Shown here: one piece after another, positions 1 to 8,192 of the stretch
How positions within the stretch are numbered: position 1 is the stretch's first letter
Layout of the letters: each line of letters opens with the position of its first letter
Assembly: GCF_014202905.1 (NCBI RefSeq)
Contig: NZ_JACHHY010000007.1
Location: forward strand, 81,018 to 145,017
Length of the DNA: 64,000 bases
Source: Chitinivorax tropicus
GTDB taxonomy: Bacteria > Pseudomonadota > Gammaproteobacteria > Burkholderiales > SCOH01
Reading direction: 5' to 3'
Position numbers and translations under genes: made by a program
Notes under the pieces: generated by a model
The model's database searches: none
What the model saw: the letters and a program-made list of their open reading frames with translations, nothing else
Told to the model about the DNA's origin: nothing

Positions 1-2
1 TT

Positions 3-377
3 GGGCTATCGGATGGTTATGACTATGGGAAAGACGTATCAGCCAGCCAGCGGAATGGCCAGTTGAAAGTCGAGGTGGCCACCAGTGATCTGATCAATCT
101 GCGCAAGCTTGCCTGGGGGCGGATTGATTTGTTTCCCATCAATCGTGTCGTTGGTCTGTCTATGTTGTCACAGCTGAACACCGACGAAGCAGAGCGCCTG
201 ACATTTCACCCCAAGGCCCTGCAGATGGATACGCTGCACCTGATTCTCAACCGTAAGAATCCAAGCCATACCAAACTGATTGAGGAATTCAATAAAGGAT
301 TGGAGTCGGTACGGGCGCGGGGTGATATTGCCCGATTCGAACAAGAGGCTCGGGAGCCGACCTTCAAGCAGAATTGA
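3..377 (+). CDS. Solute-binding protein family 3 (amino-acid-type), C-terminal part
   Basis: The frame is open from the left window edge, so only about the last 124 residues are present. The stretch holding LRKLAWGRIDLFPINR, a following hydrophobic segment and LHLILNRKNP resembles the C-terminal lobe of periplasmic family-3 solute-binding proteins, in which this part closes over an amino-acid-like ligand. The visible part ends at TFKQN. A 6-bp repeat and a strong hairpin follow directly, so this is the end of a transcription unit. Upstream partners cannot be seen. Family assignment is moderately sure; the ligand is unknown, and such domains also occur in sensor kinases. Confidence 0.65.
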   Translation, partial: GLSDGYDYGKDVSASQRNGQLKVEVATSDLINLRKLAWGRIDLFPINRVVGLSMLSQLNTDEAERLTFHPKALQMDTLHLILNRKNPSHTKLIEEFNKGLESVRARGDIARFEQEAREPTFKQN

Positions 378-407
378 TGGTGCTGGTGCTGGTGCTGGTG
401 CTGGTGC
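378..407. repeat. Tandem hexanucleotide repeat, five copies of TGGTGC
   Basis: Five exact head-to-tail copies of TGGTGC begin at the base after the TGA of the solute-binding protein gene and end 5 bp before the terminator stem. They are non-coding on the annotated frame. Copy-number change would alter only the spacing between stop codon and terminator. Confidence 0.9.
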
Positions 408-412
408 GCAGG

Positions 413-441
413 GCAAAAACCGGGCCAAACCCGGTTTTTGC
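413..441. terminator. Bidirectional intrinsic terminator
   Basis: A perfect 12-bp stem (413-424 pairs with 430-441) has a 5-base CCAAA loop. The stem carries A5 on one side and T5 on the other, so it can stop transcription from both the gene ending at 377 (+) and the gene ending at 456 (-). Confidence 0.85.
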
Positions 442-455
442 AGATCAGACTGGCA

Positions 456-926
456 TCATTCAGGCGTTACACGCGTTGTGCCACCGCGTGAAAGCAGGCG
501 CACTTTGTCACCCTGACGGAACACTTCTTTGGGTGACGCTTCCTGCACAATGGCGATCTCGCGGCCATCTGCCAGTTTCACGGTCACTTCCACACCTTGC
601 TTCTTGCCAATGGCTTTTTCCGTGGCTGCGCCGGCAATACCACCCACAATGGCACCAGCAATGGCGCCAGCTGCACTGCCACGACCTTTGCCCACTTCGC
701 TGCCAGCCAAGCCGCCCAGCGCAGCTCCACCCAATACGCCAACCTGTGATGACTCTCCTTCGAGGATCACTGGGCGTACACTGGTGACGACACCATAGCG
801 GACAGTTTGCTCGCCACGGGCTTCGCTGTGGCTATAGGTATCACCTGTCAACCCACTGGCACAACCACCCAGGATGAGCGCGCTGCTGACCAGGGCCAGC
901 ACACATAATTTATTGGTAGACATCAT
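456..926 (-). CDS. Glycine-zipper outer-membrane lipoprotein (SlyB/PcpY-like)
   Basis: This 156-residue protein starts MMSTNKLCVL and has a lipoprotein signal ending in LILGGC, so it is predicted to be lipidated at that Cys and sent to the outer membrane. A glycine/alanine-rich segment (LGGAALGGLAGSEVG, then AGAIAGAIVGGIAGA) matches the glycine-zipper 2TM domain of SlyB-type lipoproteins. The C-terminal part is a short beta-rich domain. I chose the ATG at 926, because the longer frame to 1016 would place about 30 unlikely residues before the signal peptide and overlap the kinase gene. It lies 31 bp downstream of the PfkB kinase on the same strand and may be co-transcribed. The exact function of the family is poorly defined; an envelope-integrity role is inferred. 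Confidence 0.8.
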   Translation of the reverse strand: MMSTNKLCVLALVSSALILGGCASGLTGDTYSHSEARGEQTVRYGVVTSVRPVILEGESSQVGVLGGAALGGLAGSEVGKGRGSAAGAIAGAIVGGIAGAATEKAIGKKQGVEVTVKLADGREIAIVQEASPKEVFRQGDKVRLLSRGGTTRVTPE

Positions 927-957
927 GTTCTCACTCGTAATGGTTTGATACGACTGC

Positions 958-1893
958 TTACCACAATGCCTCATTAAACGCCGCTTGGTAGGCGGTTGCA
1001 AGGCTATCCCGATCAAAGGTGTGATTCTGGGGGCCGCGGCAGGCGATTTTCAATGAGCCTAGCAGCGAAGCCAGCCGGCCAGTCTTTTCCCATGACCACT
1101 CATGTTCGATGCCATAGATCAAGCCGGCGCGATAGGCGTCACCACAACCCGTTGGATCAACAACGGCAGTGGCGGGCACACTGGGGATCTTCACGACGCG
1201 ATCTTCGGTGTAGATGTCCGACCCATCTGCGCCGCGTGTCACCACCAGCGCCTTGACCCGTGTGGCAAGCTCCGACAATGTAAGCCCAGTGCGCTCCTGC
1301 AGCAGCTGGGCCTCATAATCGTTGACTGCCATATAGTCTGCAAGTTCAATGAAGCTCAATAACTCCTCGCCATTGAACAGCGGCAGGCCCTGGCCCGGAT
1401 CGAAGATGAAGGGGATGCCTGCATCCTTGAACTCCTGAGCATGCTGGATCATGCCCTGGCGACCATCTGGTGCAATAATGCCAATATCCACGGCTTTCGC
1501 GTCGGCAACGTGATTCAGATGAGACTCGGCCATGGCGCCGGGGTGGAATGCGGTAATCTGGTTATCGTCCAGATCTGTTGTGATGAAGGCTTGTGCCGTA
1601 AAGCTACCGTGAATACGGTGGACATGGGTCTGTGGAATGCCCAAGGTCTCCAGGCGGATCTGATACGGAGCAAAATCGTCACCGACCGTCGCCATGATCA
1701 AGGGCTCGCCGCCCAGCAATTTCAGGTTGTAGGCGATGTTGCCCGCCGTGCCACCAAATTCACGACGCATTTCTGGAACCAGGAAAGACACGCTGAGCAT
1801 GTGGACTTTCTCCGGCAAAATGTGGTGGCGAAAACGATCCTGAAAGACCATGATGGTGTCAAACGCCATTGAGCCGCAGATCAGCGCATTCAT
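958..1893 (-). CDS. PfkB-family carbohydrate (adenosine-kinase-like) kinase
   Basis: This 311-residue cytoplasmic kinase is of the ribokinase/PfkB fold. The N-terminal substrate motif FGGTAGN (residues 47-52) and the C-terminal signature DPTGCGDA (246-253, catalytic Asp 252) are intact, so ATP-dependent phosphorylation of a sugar or nucleoside is expected. The overall pattern is closest to the adenosine-kinase-like branch common in betaproteobacteria. The substrate cannot be fixed from sequence. It is the first gene of a leftward pair with the glycine-zipper lipoprotein and is divergent from the PilZ gene across a short shared promoter region. Confidence 0.85.
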   Translation of the reverse strand: MNALICGSMAFDTIMVFQDRFRHHILPEKVHMLSVSFLVPEMRREFGGTAGNIAYNLKLLGGEPLIMATVGDDFAPYQIRLETLGIPQTHVHRIHGSFTAQAFITTDLDDNQITAFHPGAMAESHLNHVADAKAVDIGIIAPDGRQGMIQHAQEFKDAGIPFIFDPGQGLPLFNGEELLSFIELADYMAVNDYEAQLLQERTGLTLSELATRVKALVVTRGADGSDIYTEDRVVKIPSVPATAVVDPTGCGDAYRAGLIYGIEHEWSWEKTGRLASLLGSLKIACRGPQNHTFDRDSLATAYQAAFNEALW

Positions 1894-1949
1894 TTTGGTT
1901 TCCTTGAGTTGAAATTGGCGGCGATTCTAGCATGAGGGCCTTGTACGAT

Positions 1950-2303
1950 ATGGAAAATCGAATACATTCCCGTGCCAAATTGAAGACATGGGTCAAAGTG
2001 ATTCCGGCAGACGGGCATAGCGTGATCGGCAATATTGAGGATATCTCCGCAGGTGGGATCGGTGTATTGGACAATCAACCATTGCCACCCGGTAAGGACT
2101 GCCATGTCATCTTTATGTTGCATGACAATCGTGGCGAGCACTTGTTGCAGGCACGGTGTTTGGTCACGAGCTGTATGCCGGTCAGCGGTACGCATTTTCA
2201 TCTCGGCCTGCAGTTCCTCGATTTCATCAGCTCCCCATCCGAAACGTTACACGCCATTGACCACTTCCTGACCTGGCAGACCACATTCGGTGAGGAAGCC
2301 TAG
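1950..2303 (+). CDS. PilZ-domain protein
   Basis: This 117-residue single-domain protein has the c-di-GMP binding signature of PilZ: an RxxxR-like N-terminal arm (NRIHSRAKLK) and DISAGGIGV matching the D/NxSxxG motif. The first arm reads R-I-H-S-R, so the arginine pair is present and ligand binding is plausible. ATG 1950 is preferred because GAGGG at 1934-1938 lies upstream of it. An in-frame ATG at 1932 would add six residues. PilZ proteins act as effectors in motility, pili or polysaccharide control. Which one applies here is unknown, but the window also encodes LapD and a GGDEF/EAL enzyme. Confidence 0.85.
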   Translation: MENRIHSRAKLKTWVKVIPADGHSVIGNIEDISAGGIGVLDNQPLPPGKDCHVIFMLHDNRGEHLLQARCLVTSCMPVSGTHFHLGLQFLDFISSPSETLHAIDHFLTWQTTFGEEA

Positions 2304-2354
2304 CAAGGGCGTAATTGGCTGGCGGGTGCTGATGCGCAACCACACCAAAGGTCG

Positions 2355-2756
2355 CTAGCGATATTTGCGCCATTCTTCCGGCGTGGCGTCATGGTCGCCG
2401 TGCGCATGATGTTGCCAGATATGAATGTGGATTTCCTTAGGCTTTTTGATCAGGCGTTCAGGGCATTGCAAGTTGTCCCGTTGCACCTGTTCACAGTAAG
2501 TGATCAATGCGCGTTTCAAGCGCATGGTCAAGCTACCATCCAGATGAAAACCTAGCTGCAGCAGCCAAGCCTCGATTTCAGCCAGGCAGTGGTGATGTAG
2601 TGAATATTGGACAATCAGCCGGTATCCAGCCGGGTGGCTGATGATCTCAAGTGTGGGTAGATGGCAGAGCAGTTGTGCTGCTTGGCGGGTCTGTTCAGGC
2701 GGCCACGGGGCGAACCGTATTTCACGGGTCTTGATGAAGTCGGATGACTCGATCAT
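2355..2756 (-). CDS. Conserved hypothetical protein, His-rich C-terminus
   Basis: I do not recognise a named family. The 133-residue soluble protein starts MIESSDFIKT and has no signal peptide or membrane segment. Its centre is a mixed alpha/beta domain. The tail is rich in histidine (HIHIWQHHAHGDHD), which could bind metal. Start ATG 2756 is supported by GGGAGG a few bases upstream. A longer in-frame start at 2783 would sit in the terminator stem of the upstream peptidase gene and is rejected. It is leftward, directly after that terminator, and may be transcribed alone. Confidence 0.6.
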   Translation of the reverse strand: MIESSDFIKTREIRFAPWPPEQTRQAAQLLCHLPTLEIISHPAGYRLIVQYSLHHHCLAEIEAWLLQLGFHLDGSLTMRLKRALITYCEQVQRDNLQCPERLIKKPKEIHIHIWQHHAHGDHDATPEEWRKYR

Positions 2757-2782
2757 GGAGGCCTCCCGCACAATCTGAAACA

Positions 2783-2806
2783 AACGGGCCGCTTGAGCGG
2801 CCCGTT
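2783..2806 (-). terminator. Intrinsic terminator of the gpmI-envC-ctpA operon
   Basis: A perfect 10-bp GC-rich stem (AACGGGCCGC with its complement) with loop TTGA lies 6 bp past the stop codon of ctpA on the minus strand. The T-run is weak. Confidence 0.7.
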
Positions 2807-2812
2807 GATCAA

Positions 2813-4264
2813 TCAGGATTTGCTGCCTAGTTTGTTGACAACAATCTGCTGCACTTTCAACACATTCAATGCTTGTTGCAGCTGGTAGTCCTGTTTCGAG
2901 CCAAATTCGATCGGGCCTTCGGCCTTCGCGTCATCAGCCTTATCGGTCTTGTTGCTTGCTGGCGCCTTGGGCTTGGCCGCAGGTTTGGCTGCTTCTTTGT
3001 CCTTGGGTTTATCGCCTGATTTGTCCGGCTCGCCACCTTGGGTGTTTTCCAAGTGGCCGGCCAAGTCCGCTTCCCGGACACGGAAGCCACCGAACCCATC
3101 GATCGCGCTGACCCGTGCTTCTTCGACCTCTACATCCGGCACGATACCCTTAGCTTGGATCGAACGGCCATTCGGCGTGTAGTAACGTGCCGTGGTCAGC
3201 TTGATGCCGGTGGTGGCTGACAAGGGCAGAACGGTCTGGACCGACCCTTTGCCAAAGGTCTGGGTGCCGACGATGATGGCGCGTTTGTGGTCTTGCAATG
3301 CGCCCGCCACAATCTCAGATGCTGAGGCCGAGCCGCCATTGACCAGCACTACCATGGGCAGATTCTTCACATCTTTGGGCAGGTTCTTCAGGGGGTCGTC
3401 ACCACGCCGCGCGTAATCCTCCTTGGTGGTGGAGCGGCGCATCTTGGCATCCTGCACACGTCCATCGGTATAGACTACCAAGGTATTGCTGGGCAGGAAG
3501 GCGGCTGAAACACCAACCGCTGCGTCTAGCAGCCCACCGGGGTCATTGCGCAAGTCCAGTACAAAGCCCTTCAGCGTACCTTTATTTTGCTTGTACAGGC
3601 TGTCAATCGCCTTGGCCAGATCCTCTACCGTGTGCTCTTGGAACTGCGAAATGCGTACATAGCCATAGCCGTCGTCCAGCAATTTGTTCCGGACACTTTG
3701 CACTTTGATGACGGAGCGGGTCAGTGTAAAGGTCAGTGGTTTGTTCTCACCTTTGCGCGCAACAGTCAGGGTGATGGTGGTATTGGGTTTGCCACGCATC
3801 TTTTTGACTGCATCATTGAGCGTCATGCCACGAACATTGGTGTCATCGAGTTTGATGATGTAATCACCGGCGCGCATGCCTGCTTTGAATGCTGGGCTGT
3901 CTTCAATCGGAGAGATGACTTTGACGACGCCGTCCTCCATTCCGACTTCCAGCCCCAGGCCACCGAATTCACCTTGTGTGGATTCACGCAGATCTTTGAA
4001 GGCGTTCTCATCCAGATAGGCGGAGTGCGGATCGAGACCCGACAACATGCCATTGATCGCCTCGCGGATCAGTTTTTTGTCCTCTACGGGCTCGACATAA
4101 TCTGCTTTGACACGACCAAACACATCGGTAAAGGCACGCAGATCTTCAACCGGGAGCGGCTGGGGCTCCGCCTTGTCTGCGATGGCGCTGAAGTTGAGGC
4201 TCAGTAACACGCCAATCACCACACCGGCAGATACCAAGCTGAATTTCTGAACGTTATTACGCAT
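2813..4264 (-). CDS. ctpA: Carboxy-terminal processing serine protease, S41 family
   Basis: This 483-residue exported protease has an N-terminal hydrophobic signal or anchor after MRNNVQKFSL, then a PDZ domain (EFGGLGLEVG to about TITLTVARKG) that binds substrate C-termini. The S41 core follows, with the Ser in GGSASASEI and the Lys of FGKGSVQ forming the Ser/Lys dyad. The tail is low complexity, rich in Ala, Lys and Pro. CtpA/Prc enzymes trim or degrade periplasmic proteins, often murein hydrolases. It is last in the gpmI-envC-ctpA order that recurs in betaproteobacteria. ATG 4264 has AGGAGG upstream; the 4330 start would add 22 basic residues ahead of the signal. Confidence 0.93.
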   Translation of the reverse strand: MRNNVQKFSLVSAGVVIGVLLSLNFSAIADKAEPQPLPVEDLRAFTDVFGRVKADYVEPVEDKKLIREAINGMLSGLDPHSAYLDENAFKDLRESTQGEFGGLGLEVGMEDGVVKVISPIEDSPAFKAGMRAGDYIIKLDDTNVRGMTLNDAVKKMRGKPNTTITLTVARKGENKPLTFTLTRSVIKVQSVRNKLLDDGYGYVRISQFQEHTVEDLAKAIDSLYKQNKGTLKGFVLDLRNDPGGLLDAAVGVSAAFLPSNTLVVYTDGRVQDAKMRRSTTKEDYARRGDDPLKNLPKDVKNLPMVVLVNGGSASASEIVAGALQDHKRAIIVGTQTFGKGSVQTVLPLSATTGIKLTTARYYTPNGRSIQAKGIVPDVEVEEARVSAIDGFGGFRVREADLAGHLENTQGGEPDKSGDKPKDKEAAKPAAKPKAPASNKTDKADDAKAEGPIEFGSKQDYQLQQALNVLKVQQIVVNKLGSKS

Positions 4265-4339
4265 GAACGCGCCTTGCCTCCTGATACGCTTTTGTTTACG
4301 GGTAACCGTTGAATGCCATGTCTGGATCAACCAGCGATG

Positions 4340-5656
4340 CTAATTGGCCCATTGTGCAGGATTCAATGGTTTACCCAAATGTCTCAATTCAAAGTATAAC
4401 CCGGTTTCATCAGCCCCGCCGGTATTCCCGGCATGGGCAACGACATCACCGGCGTTGACACGGTCACCAGGCTGTTTGAGTACAGATTCATTGTGGCCAT
4501 ATAGACTCAAATAGCCGCCACCATGATCGATTATCAGCAGGTTGCCAAAGCCACGTAGCCAGTCGGCAAACACGACCCGACCAGTGGCAACGGCATGAAT
4601 CGGGTCGCTGCTATTGGTCCGGATGAATATTCCTTTCCAGGTGGTGCCACCGTCGCCTCGTGTATCACCAAACCGGTGGCGGATTTCCCCTCGGGCCGGT
4701 AAACGGAGCTTGCCTTTGAGCGCGACGAAATTTGCCCCGCTTTGTGAAGCATCCGGTATCTGGTCATTCCGCTCCAGCCGCTCTGGAGGGTTAGATGTCA
4801 TATTGCCAGGTTTGGTTTCCTGTGCAGGGGGATTGCGATTGGTGTTGGACTGGGCTTTCTGGCGAGCTTTCGCCTGCTCGGCTGCCCGCTTGGCCGCACG
4901 TTCACGTTCCGCCTTGGCGCGCTGTTCCGCCAATCTTGCCAGGCGTTCGATCAGCTGGGTCAGTCGTTGCTCATCTGCTTTGAGCTTATCAACCTGCATG
5001 CGGCGTGTCTTCAGCTCTGCCGATATCTTGTTGAATGTATCGGCCTTGACCTGTTTTTGCTCTTCCAAGGCTTTTTTGTGCTGACGTTTCTCCAGCTCTA
5101 ACGATTGCAGCTCGCGTTCTTTGGCTGCCGTCTGTTCCACCAGTTGTTTGAGGGTGACGATCTGTCGCTTCAATTCGCTGATCAGTTTCGCCTCAGCTTC
5201 GGCAATGTAGCGGTAATACCCAAGCTCCCGTTGTGCAGAGGCCAGATCCTGATTGGACAGGATCAATTTGATCGCATCCAGCTCGCCGGCGCGGTAGTGG
5301 GCAATCAGCAACTTGGCCAATTGCTGCTGCCGACTTTCGACTTCCTGATGGCGGCGCGATAAGTCCTCCTTCAATACCTGCAGCTCCTGGCGGAGCTGTT
5401 GATGTTCTCGGCTGAGTTGGCTGAGTGTGCGCCGCGCGGTGGAGATCGCCTGCTCCGAGGCTTTCAATGCATCAGAAGCCTCGGCCTTGACCGCTTCACC
5501 CTGCTGAATCTGCTGTTGCAGGTCTTCAATCTGCTGTTTCAGCTCTTGTAGCTCGGCTTTGGAGGTTTCCGACCCCTTGGCCTTGGGCGCCGCGAAGGCA
5601 ATTGGCGCTGCAGCGGGCAGCGCCAACGATAACAAAGCAATCAGTAATCTTTTCAC
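4340..5656 (-). CDS. envC: Murein hydrolase activator EnvC (degenerate LytM domain)
   Basis: The 438-residue protein has a signal peptide (residues 1-22), a long coiled coil from about 30 to 255, a basic Ala/Arg/Glu-rich linker and a C-terminal M23/LytM domain from about 320. The zinc ligands of active LytM enzymes are missing: TWKGIFIRT replaces the HxxxD region, and LYFELRH lacks HxH. EnvC proteins of this type do not cut peptidoglycan. They bind FtsEX and activate amidases at the septum. Its ATG overlaps the gpmI stop by 4 bases (ATGA), so translation is coupled. The septal role is known for the family; the partner amidase is not in the window. Confidence 0.92.
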   Translation of the reverse strand: MKRLLIALLSLALPAAAPIAFAAPKAKGSETSKAELQELKQQIEDLQQQIQQGEAVKAEASDALKASEQAISTARRTLSQLSREHQQLRQELQVLKEDLSRRHQEVESRQQQLAKLLIAHYRAGELDAIKLILSNQDLASAQRELGYYRYIAEAEAKLISELKRQIVTLKQLVEQTAAKERELQSLELEKRQHKKALEEQKQVKADTFNKISAELKTRRMQVDKLKADEQRLTQLIERLARLAEQRAKAERERAAKRAAEQAKARQKAQSNTNRNPPAQETKPGNMTSNPPERLERNDQIPDASQSGANFVALKGKLRLPARGEIRHRFGDTRGDGGTTWKGIFIRTNSSDPIHAVATGRVVFADWLRGFGNLLIIDHGGGYLSLYGHNESVLKQPGDRVNAGDVVAHAGNTGGADETGLYFELRHLGKPLNPAQWAN

Positions 5657-7179
5657 GCGAATTGAATCAGGGAATGACCCGTCATTTCTGCCGGTTTAGG
5701 TAGTCCCATCATGTGCAACAAGGTGGGCGCCACGTCTTGCAAAGCCCCGGTTTCGGCCAGGGTGGCCGGGCGGCCCACATATAAGAAAGGCACCAGATTG
5801 GTGGTATGTTGCGTATGCATCTGCCCGCTGACATCATCATGCATCATCTCGGCATTGCCATGGTCGGCAGTGATCAACACCTCCACCCCCGCTTTTTGCG
5901 CCGCCTCGACAACACGGCCCAGGCATTGATCCAGTGTCTCGATGGCGCGTTTGGCGGCATCAAATATCCCAGTGTGGCCTACCATGTCACCATTGGCATA
6001 GTTGCAGATCATAGCGGCATATTGCCCGCTCTCAATGGCTGCTACCAGCTTGTCAGTTACCTCAAATGCACTCATCTCGGGTTGCAGATCGTAGGTAGCC
6101 ACCTTGGGAGAGGGGATCAGGATACGATCTTCACCAGGGAAGGGCTGCTCTTCGCCGCCACTCAGGAAATAAGTGACATGTGGATACTTTTCAGTTTCAG
6201 CAATGCGCAATTGCTTCAGCCCTTGATTGGCCAAGTATTCACCGAGTGTATTGCTGAAGTGTTGTGGCGGGAATGCGACTGGGTTGGTATAGGCCTCCCC
6301 ATAACTGGACATTGAACAAAAATAGGACAGGTTGGGTGTGGCCTTGCGAGGAAAACCATCAAAAGTCTTCCAATTCAGGGCCTGAGTCAGCTGGCGGGCG
6401 CGATCGGCGCGGAAATTGATGAAAATCACCGCATCTCCATCCCGTATCGGCAACGCTTGGCCAATGATGGTGGGTTTGACGAATTCATCGTTCTCACCAC
6501 GCTCATAAGCAGCGGCCAAGCCCTGTGATGCTGTAGCTGCCTGGTATGCAGCCACACCCTGCGTCAGCATGTCATAGACTGGCTCGACGCGCTCCCAGCG
6601 CTTGTCGCGATCCATGGCGAAGTAGCGCCCAGACAAGGTGGCAATGCGGCCACCGTACTCCTTGCAAGCGGCTTCCAGCTTGGCCAGGTAGGCTTCCGCG
6701 CTACGAGGTGGCGTATCACGCCCATCCAGAAACGCATGTACGGCTATGGCAGACAAGCCATGTTGAGCGGCCAGTTTGAGCAAGGCAAACAGATGGTTTT
6801 CGTGGCTGTGCACACCGCCATCCGATACCAGACCCATCAGATGTAAAGTGCCACCCGTCCGTTTTGCCTGTTGAACCGCCTCAACCAGCGTGGGGTTGTC
6901 GAAGAACGCACCGGTTTCGATATCGTAATCGATGCGTGAAATGTCCTGACGAATGACCCGTCCAGCGCCGATGTTCAGGTGCCCGACTTCTGAATTGCCA
7001 AACTGATGTGCCGGCAACCCCACAAATTGCTCAGAAGCATTGATGGTGGTGTAAGGATAGCGCTGACACAAGCTGTCCCAGTTGGGCTTATGCGCATGCA
7101 AGATCGCGTTATCGTCGCCTTCGAGGCGATGACCAAAGCCATCGAGAATCAACAAAACAACAGGTTTAACAGTGTTCAT
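5653..7179 (-). CDS. gpmI: 2,3-bisphosphoglycerate-independent phosphoglycerate mutase
   Basis: This 508-residue enzyme interconverts 3- and 2-phosphoglycerate in glycolysis and gluconeogenesis with two Mn ions. The alkaline-phosphatase-like metal motif LILDGFG near the N-terminus, the phospho-serine motif GNSEVGHLNIGAGR, HAFLDGRDTPP and the C-terminal ITADHGNAE are all present. The length is normal for the family. It is the promoter-proximal gene of the gpmI-envC-ctpA operon, with a 260-bp upstream region shared with an ArsR regulator. Confidence 0.97.
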   Translation of the reverse strand: MNTVKPVVLLILDGFGHRLEGDDNAILHAHKPNWDSLCQRYPYTTINASEQFVGLPAHQFGNSEVGHLNIGAGRVIRQDISRIDYDIETGAFFDNPTLVEAVQQAKRTGGTLHLMGLVSDGGVHSHENHLFALLKLAAQHGLSAIAVHAFLDGRDTPPRSAEAYLAKLEAACKEYGGRIATLSGRYFAMDRDKRWERVEPVYDMLTQGVAAYQAATASQGLAAAYERGENDEFVKPTIIGQALPIRDGDAVIFINFRADRARQLTQALNWKTFDGFPRKATPNLSYFCSMSSYGEAYTNPVAFPPQHFSNTLGEYLANQGLKQLRIAETEKYPHVTYFLSGGEEQPFPGEDRILIPSPKVATYDLQPEMSAFEVTDKLVAAIESGQYAAMICNYANGDMVGHTGIFDAAKRAIETLDQCLGRVVEAAQKAGVEVLITADHGNAEMMHDDVSGQMHTQHTTNLVPFLYVGRPATLAETGALQDVAPTLLHMMGLPKPAEMTGHSLIQFA

Positions 7180-7333
7180 ATCAGTAACAAGCTTTCACCG
7201 GACGAAGAGCATGTGATATTTTACCAGTGAAAATGGCCCGCCCAATCAGGAAATGCACGAAGCACTCTCGGTTTATCCAAAAAGGTGTTATGTTTACGCC
7301 CCTAGTCTGGTACTTGGATGCATGCAAATTGGC

Positions 7334-7376
7334 TTGAATGGCAATTGCAAGGCTGGTATCATTAGAATATTCTAAT
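7334..7376 (+). promoter_or_regulatory. Candidate promoter overlapped by a 16-bp perfect palindrome
   Basis: ATTAGAATATTCTAAT at 7361-7376 is a perfect palindrome 63 bp upstream of the ArsR-family gene. A possible promoter (TTGAAT at 7334-7339, TATCAT at 7357-7362, 17 bp apart) runs into it. AT-rich palindromes of this shape are typical operators of ArsR-family repressors, so autoregulation is likely but inferred. The rest of the 260-bp gap (7180-7439) shows no gene. Confidence 0.55.
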
Positions 7377-7439
7377 ACCAATCCGCCCTGGCTTTTTGTC
7401 AAGAGCGGGTGTGCAGACTTTTTTGGGGAACGCTGAATT

Positions 7440-7760
7440 ATGACTCAAGACACCGCCGACGATTTGTTGGTGATGGATGACCAGATCGAGCAGGCATCAC
7501 GCGCCATGAAGGCGATGTCGCATCCGATTCGCCTGAAGATTCTTTATGTTCTCGGTGATCGGGAAGTCAGCGTTCAGGATATCGTTGACCAGGTCGGCAC
7601 CTCCCAAAGCAATATCTCTCAGCACCTGGCCATCATGCGCGACAAAGGCGTGTTGCGCACCCGAAAGGATGCCAACCGTGTCTACTACCGTGTGGGCGAT
7701 GCGCGCACCCTGGAGGTGATCGGGATGATCCACGATGTATTCTGTGGTTTCACCAAGTAA
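7440..7760 (+). CDS. ArsR/SmtB-family winged-helix transcriptional regulator
   Basis: This 106-residue DNA-binding protein has the ArsR fold: AMSHPIRLKILYVL in helix 1-2, VGTSQSNISQHLAIMR as the recognition helix, and the wing ending in RVYYRVGD. It has one cysteine only (Cys 102), so it lacks the paired cysteines of arsenic sensors and of the BigR/SqrR sulfide sensors. The signal is unknown. It sits upstream of grxC and trxC, and a redox link is possible from context. A perfect palindrome 63 bp upstream is the probable operator. A strong hairpin follows the gene. Confidence 0.88.
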   Translation: MTQDTADDLLVMDDQIEQASRAMKAMSHPIRLKILYVLGDREVSVQDIVDQVGTSQSNISQHLAIMRDKGVLRTRKDANRVYYRVGDARTLEVIGMIHDVFCGFTK

Positions 7761-7777
7761 CGGTCAGCCCATATTCC

Positions 7778-7812
7778 GACAAACGGCCTGCAAATGCAGG
7801 CCGTTTGTCATT
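7778..7812. terminator. Intrinsic terminator after the ArsR gene
   Basis: A perfect 15-bp arm (7778-7792 pairs with 7795-7809) folds as a GC-rich hairpin with a small loop, and the stem itself carries the A and T tracts. It separates the regulator from grxC. Confidence 0.75.
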
Positions 7813-7919
7813 TCTGCGCTTGAATTTACACCAATCACCATCACATATATGTTTTGCGGTTTTTGTCGGCATGGGTAGCCTGTCATGCCCCCGTTCATGT
7901 ATGTAATAAGGAGTGTGCT

Positions 7920-8180
7920 GTGGCTGAAGTTGTGATGTATTCCACCGTTGTCTGCCCATACTGTGTGGCAGCTGAGCGACTGTTGACCAGTAAAGGCGTG
8001 GGTGAAATCCGTAAGATCCTGATCGACCAGGACCCGGCATTGCGTGATGAAATGATCGAGCGGACAGGGCGTCGCACTGTGCCCCAGATTTTCATTGGGG
8101 ATCATCATGTCGGTGGTTTTGATGATCTGTCTGCATTGGATCGGGCGGGCGGCTTGCAGCCTTTGCTGGCAGGCGAGTGA
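7920..8180 (+). CDS. grxC: Glutaredoxin 3
   Basis: This 86-residue dithiol glutaredoxin has active site CPYC at residues 12-15, the cis-Pro motif TVPQIF and the glutathione-binding GGFDDL. It reduces disulfides and mixed glutathione disulfides in the cytoplasm. The start is GTG 7920, with AAGGAG at 7908-7913 six bases upstream; longer in-frame starts from 7854 lack such a site and exceed the family length. It is 12 bp ahead of trxC and in the same redox-export cluster as secB. Confidence 0.94.
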   Translation: MAEVVMYSTVVCPYCVAAERLLTSKGVGEIRKILIDQDPALRDEMIERTGRRTVPQIFIGDHHVGGFDDLSALDRAGGLQPLLAGE

Positions 8181-8192
8181 AAAGGAGTCGTC

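Noticed and set aside
378..407. Short tandem repeats as a CRISPR or phase-variation tract
   Set aside because: Unit is six bases without spacers, and it is outside any coding frame, so neither fits.
3587..4207. A 206-codon + strand open frame within ctpA
   Set aside because: Antisense to the well-supported PDZ-protease gene; no ribosome site or family features.
7181..7402. A 73-codon minus-strand frame between gpmI and the ArsR gene
   Set aside because: It overlaps the palindrome and candidate promoter and has no family features or ribosome site.
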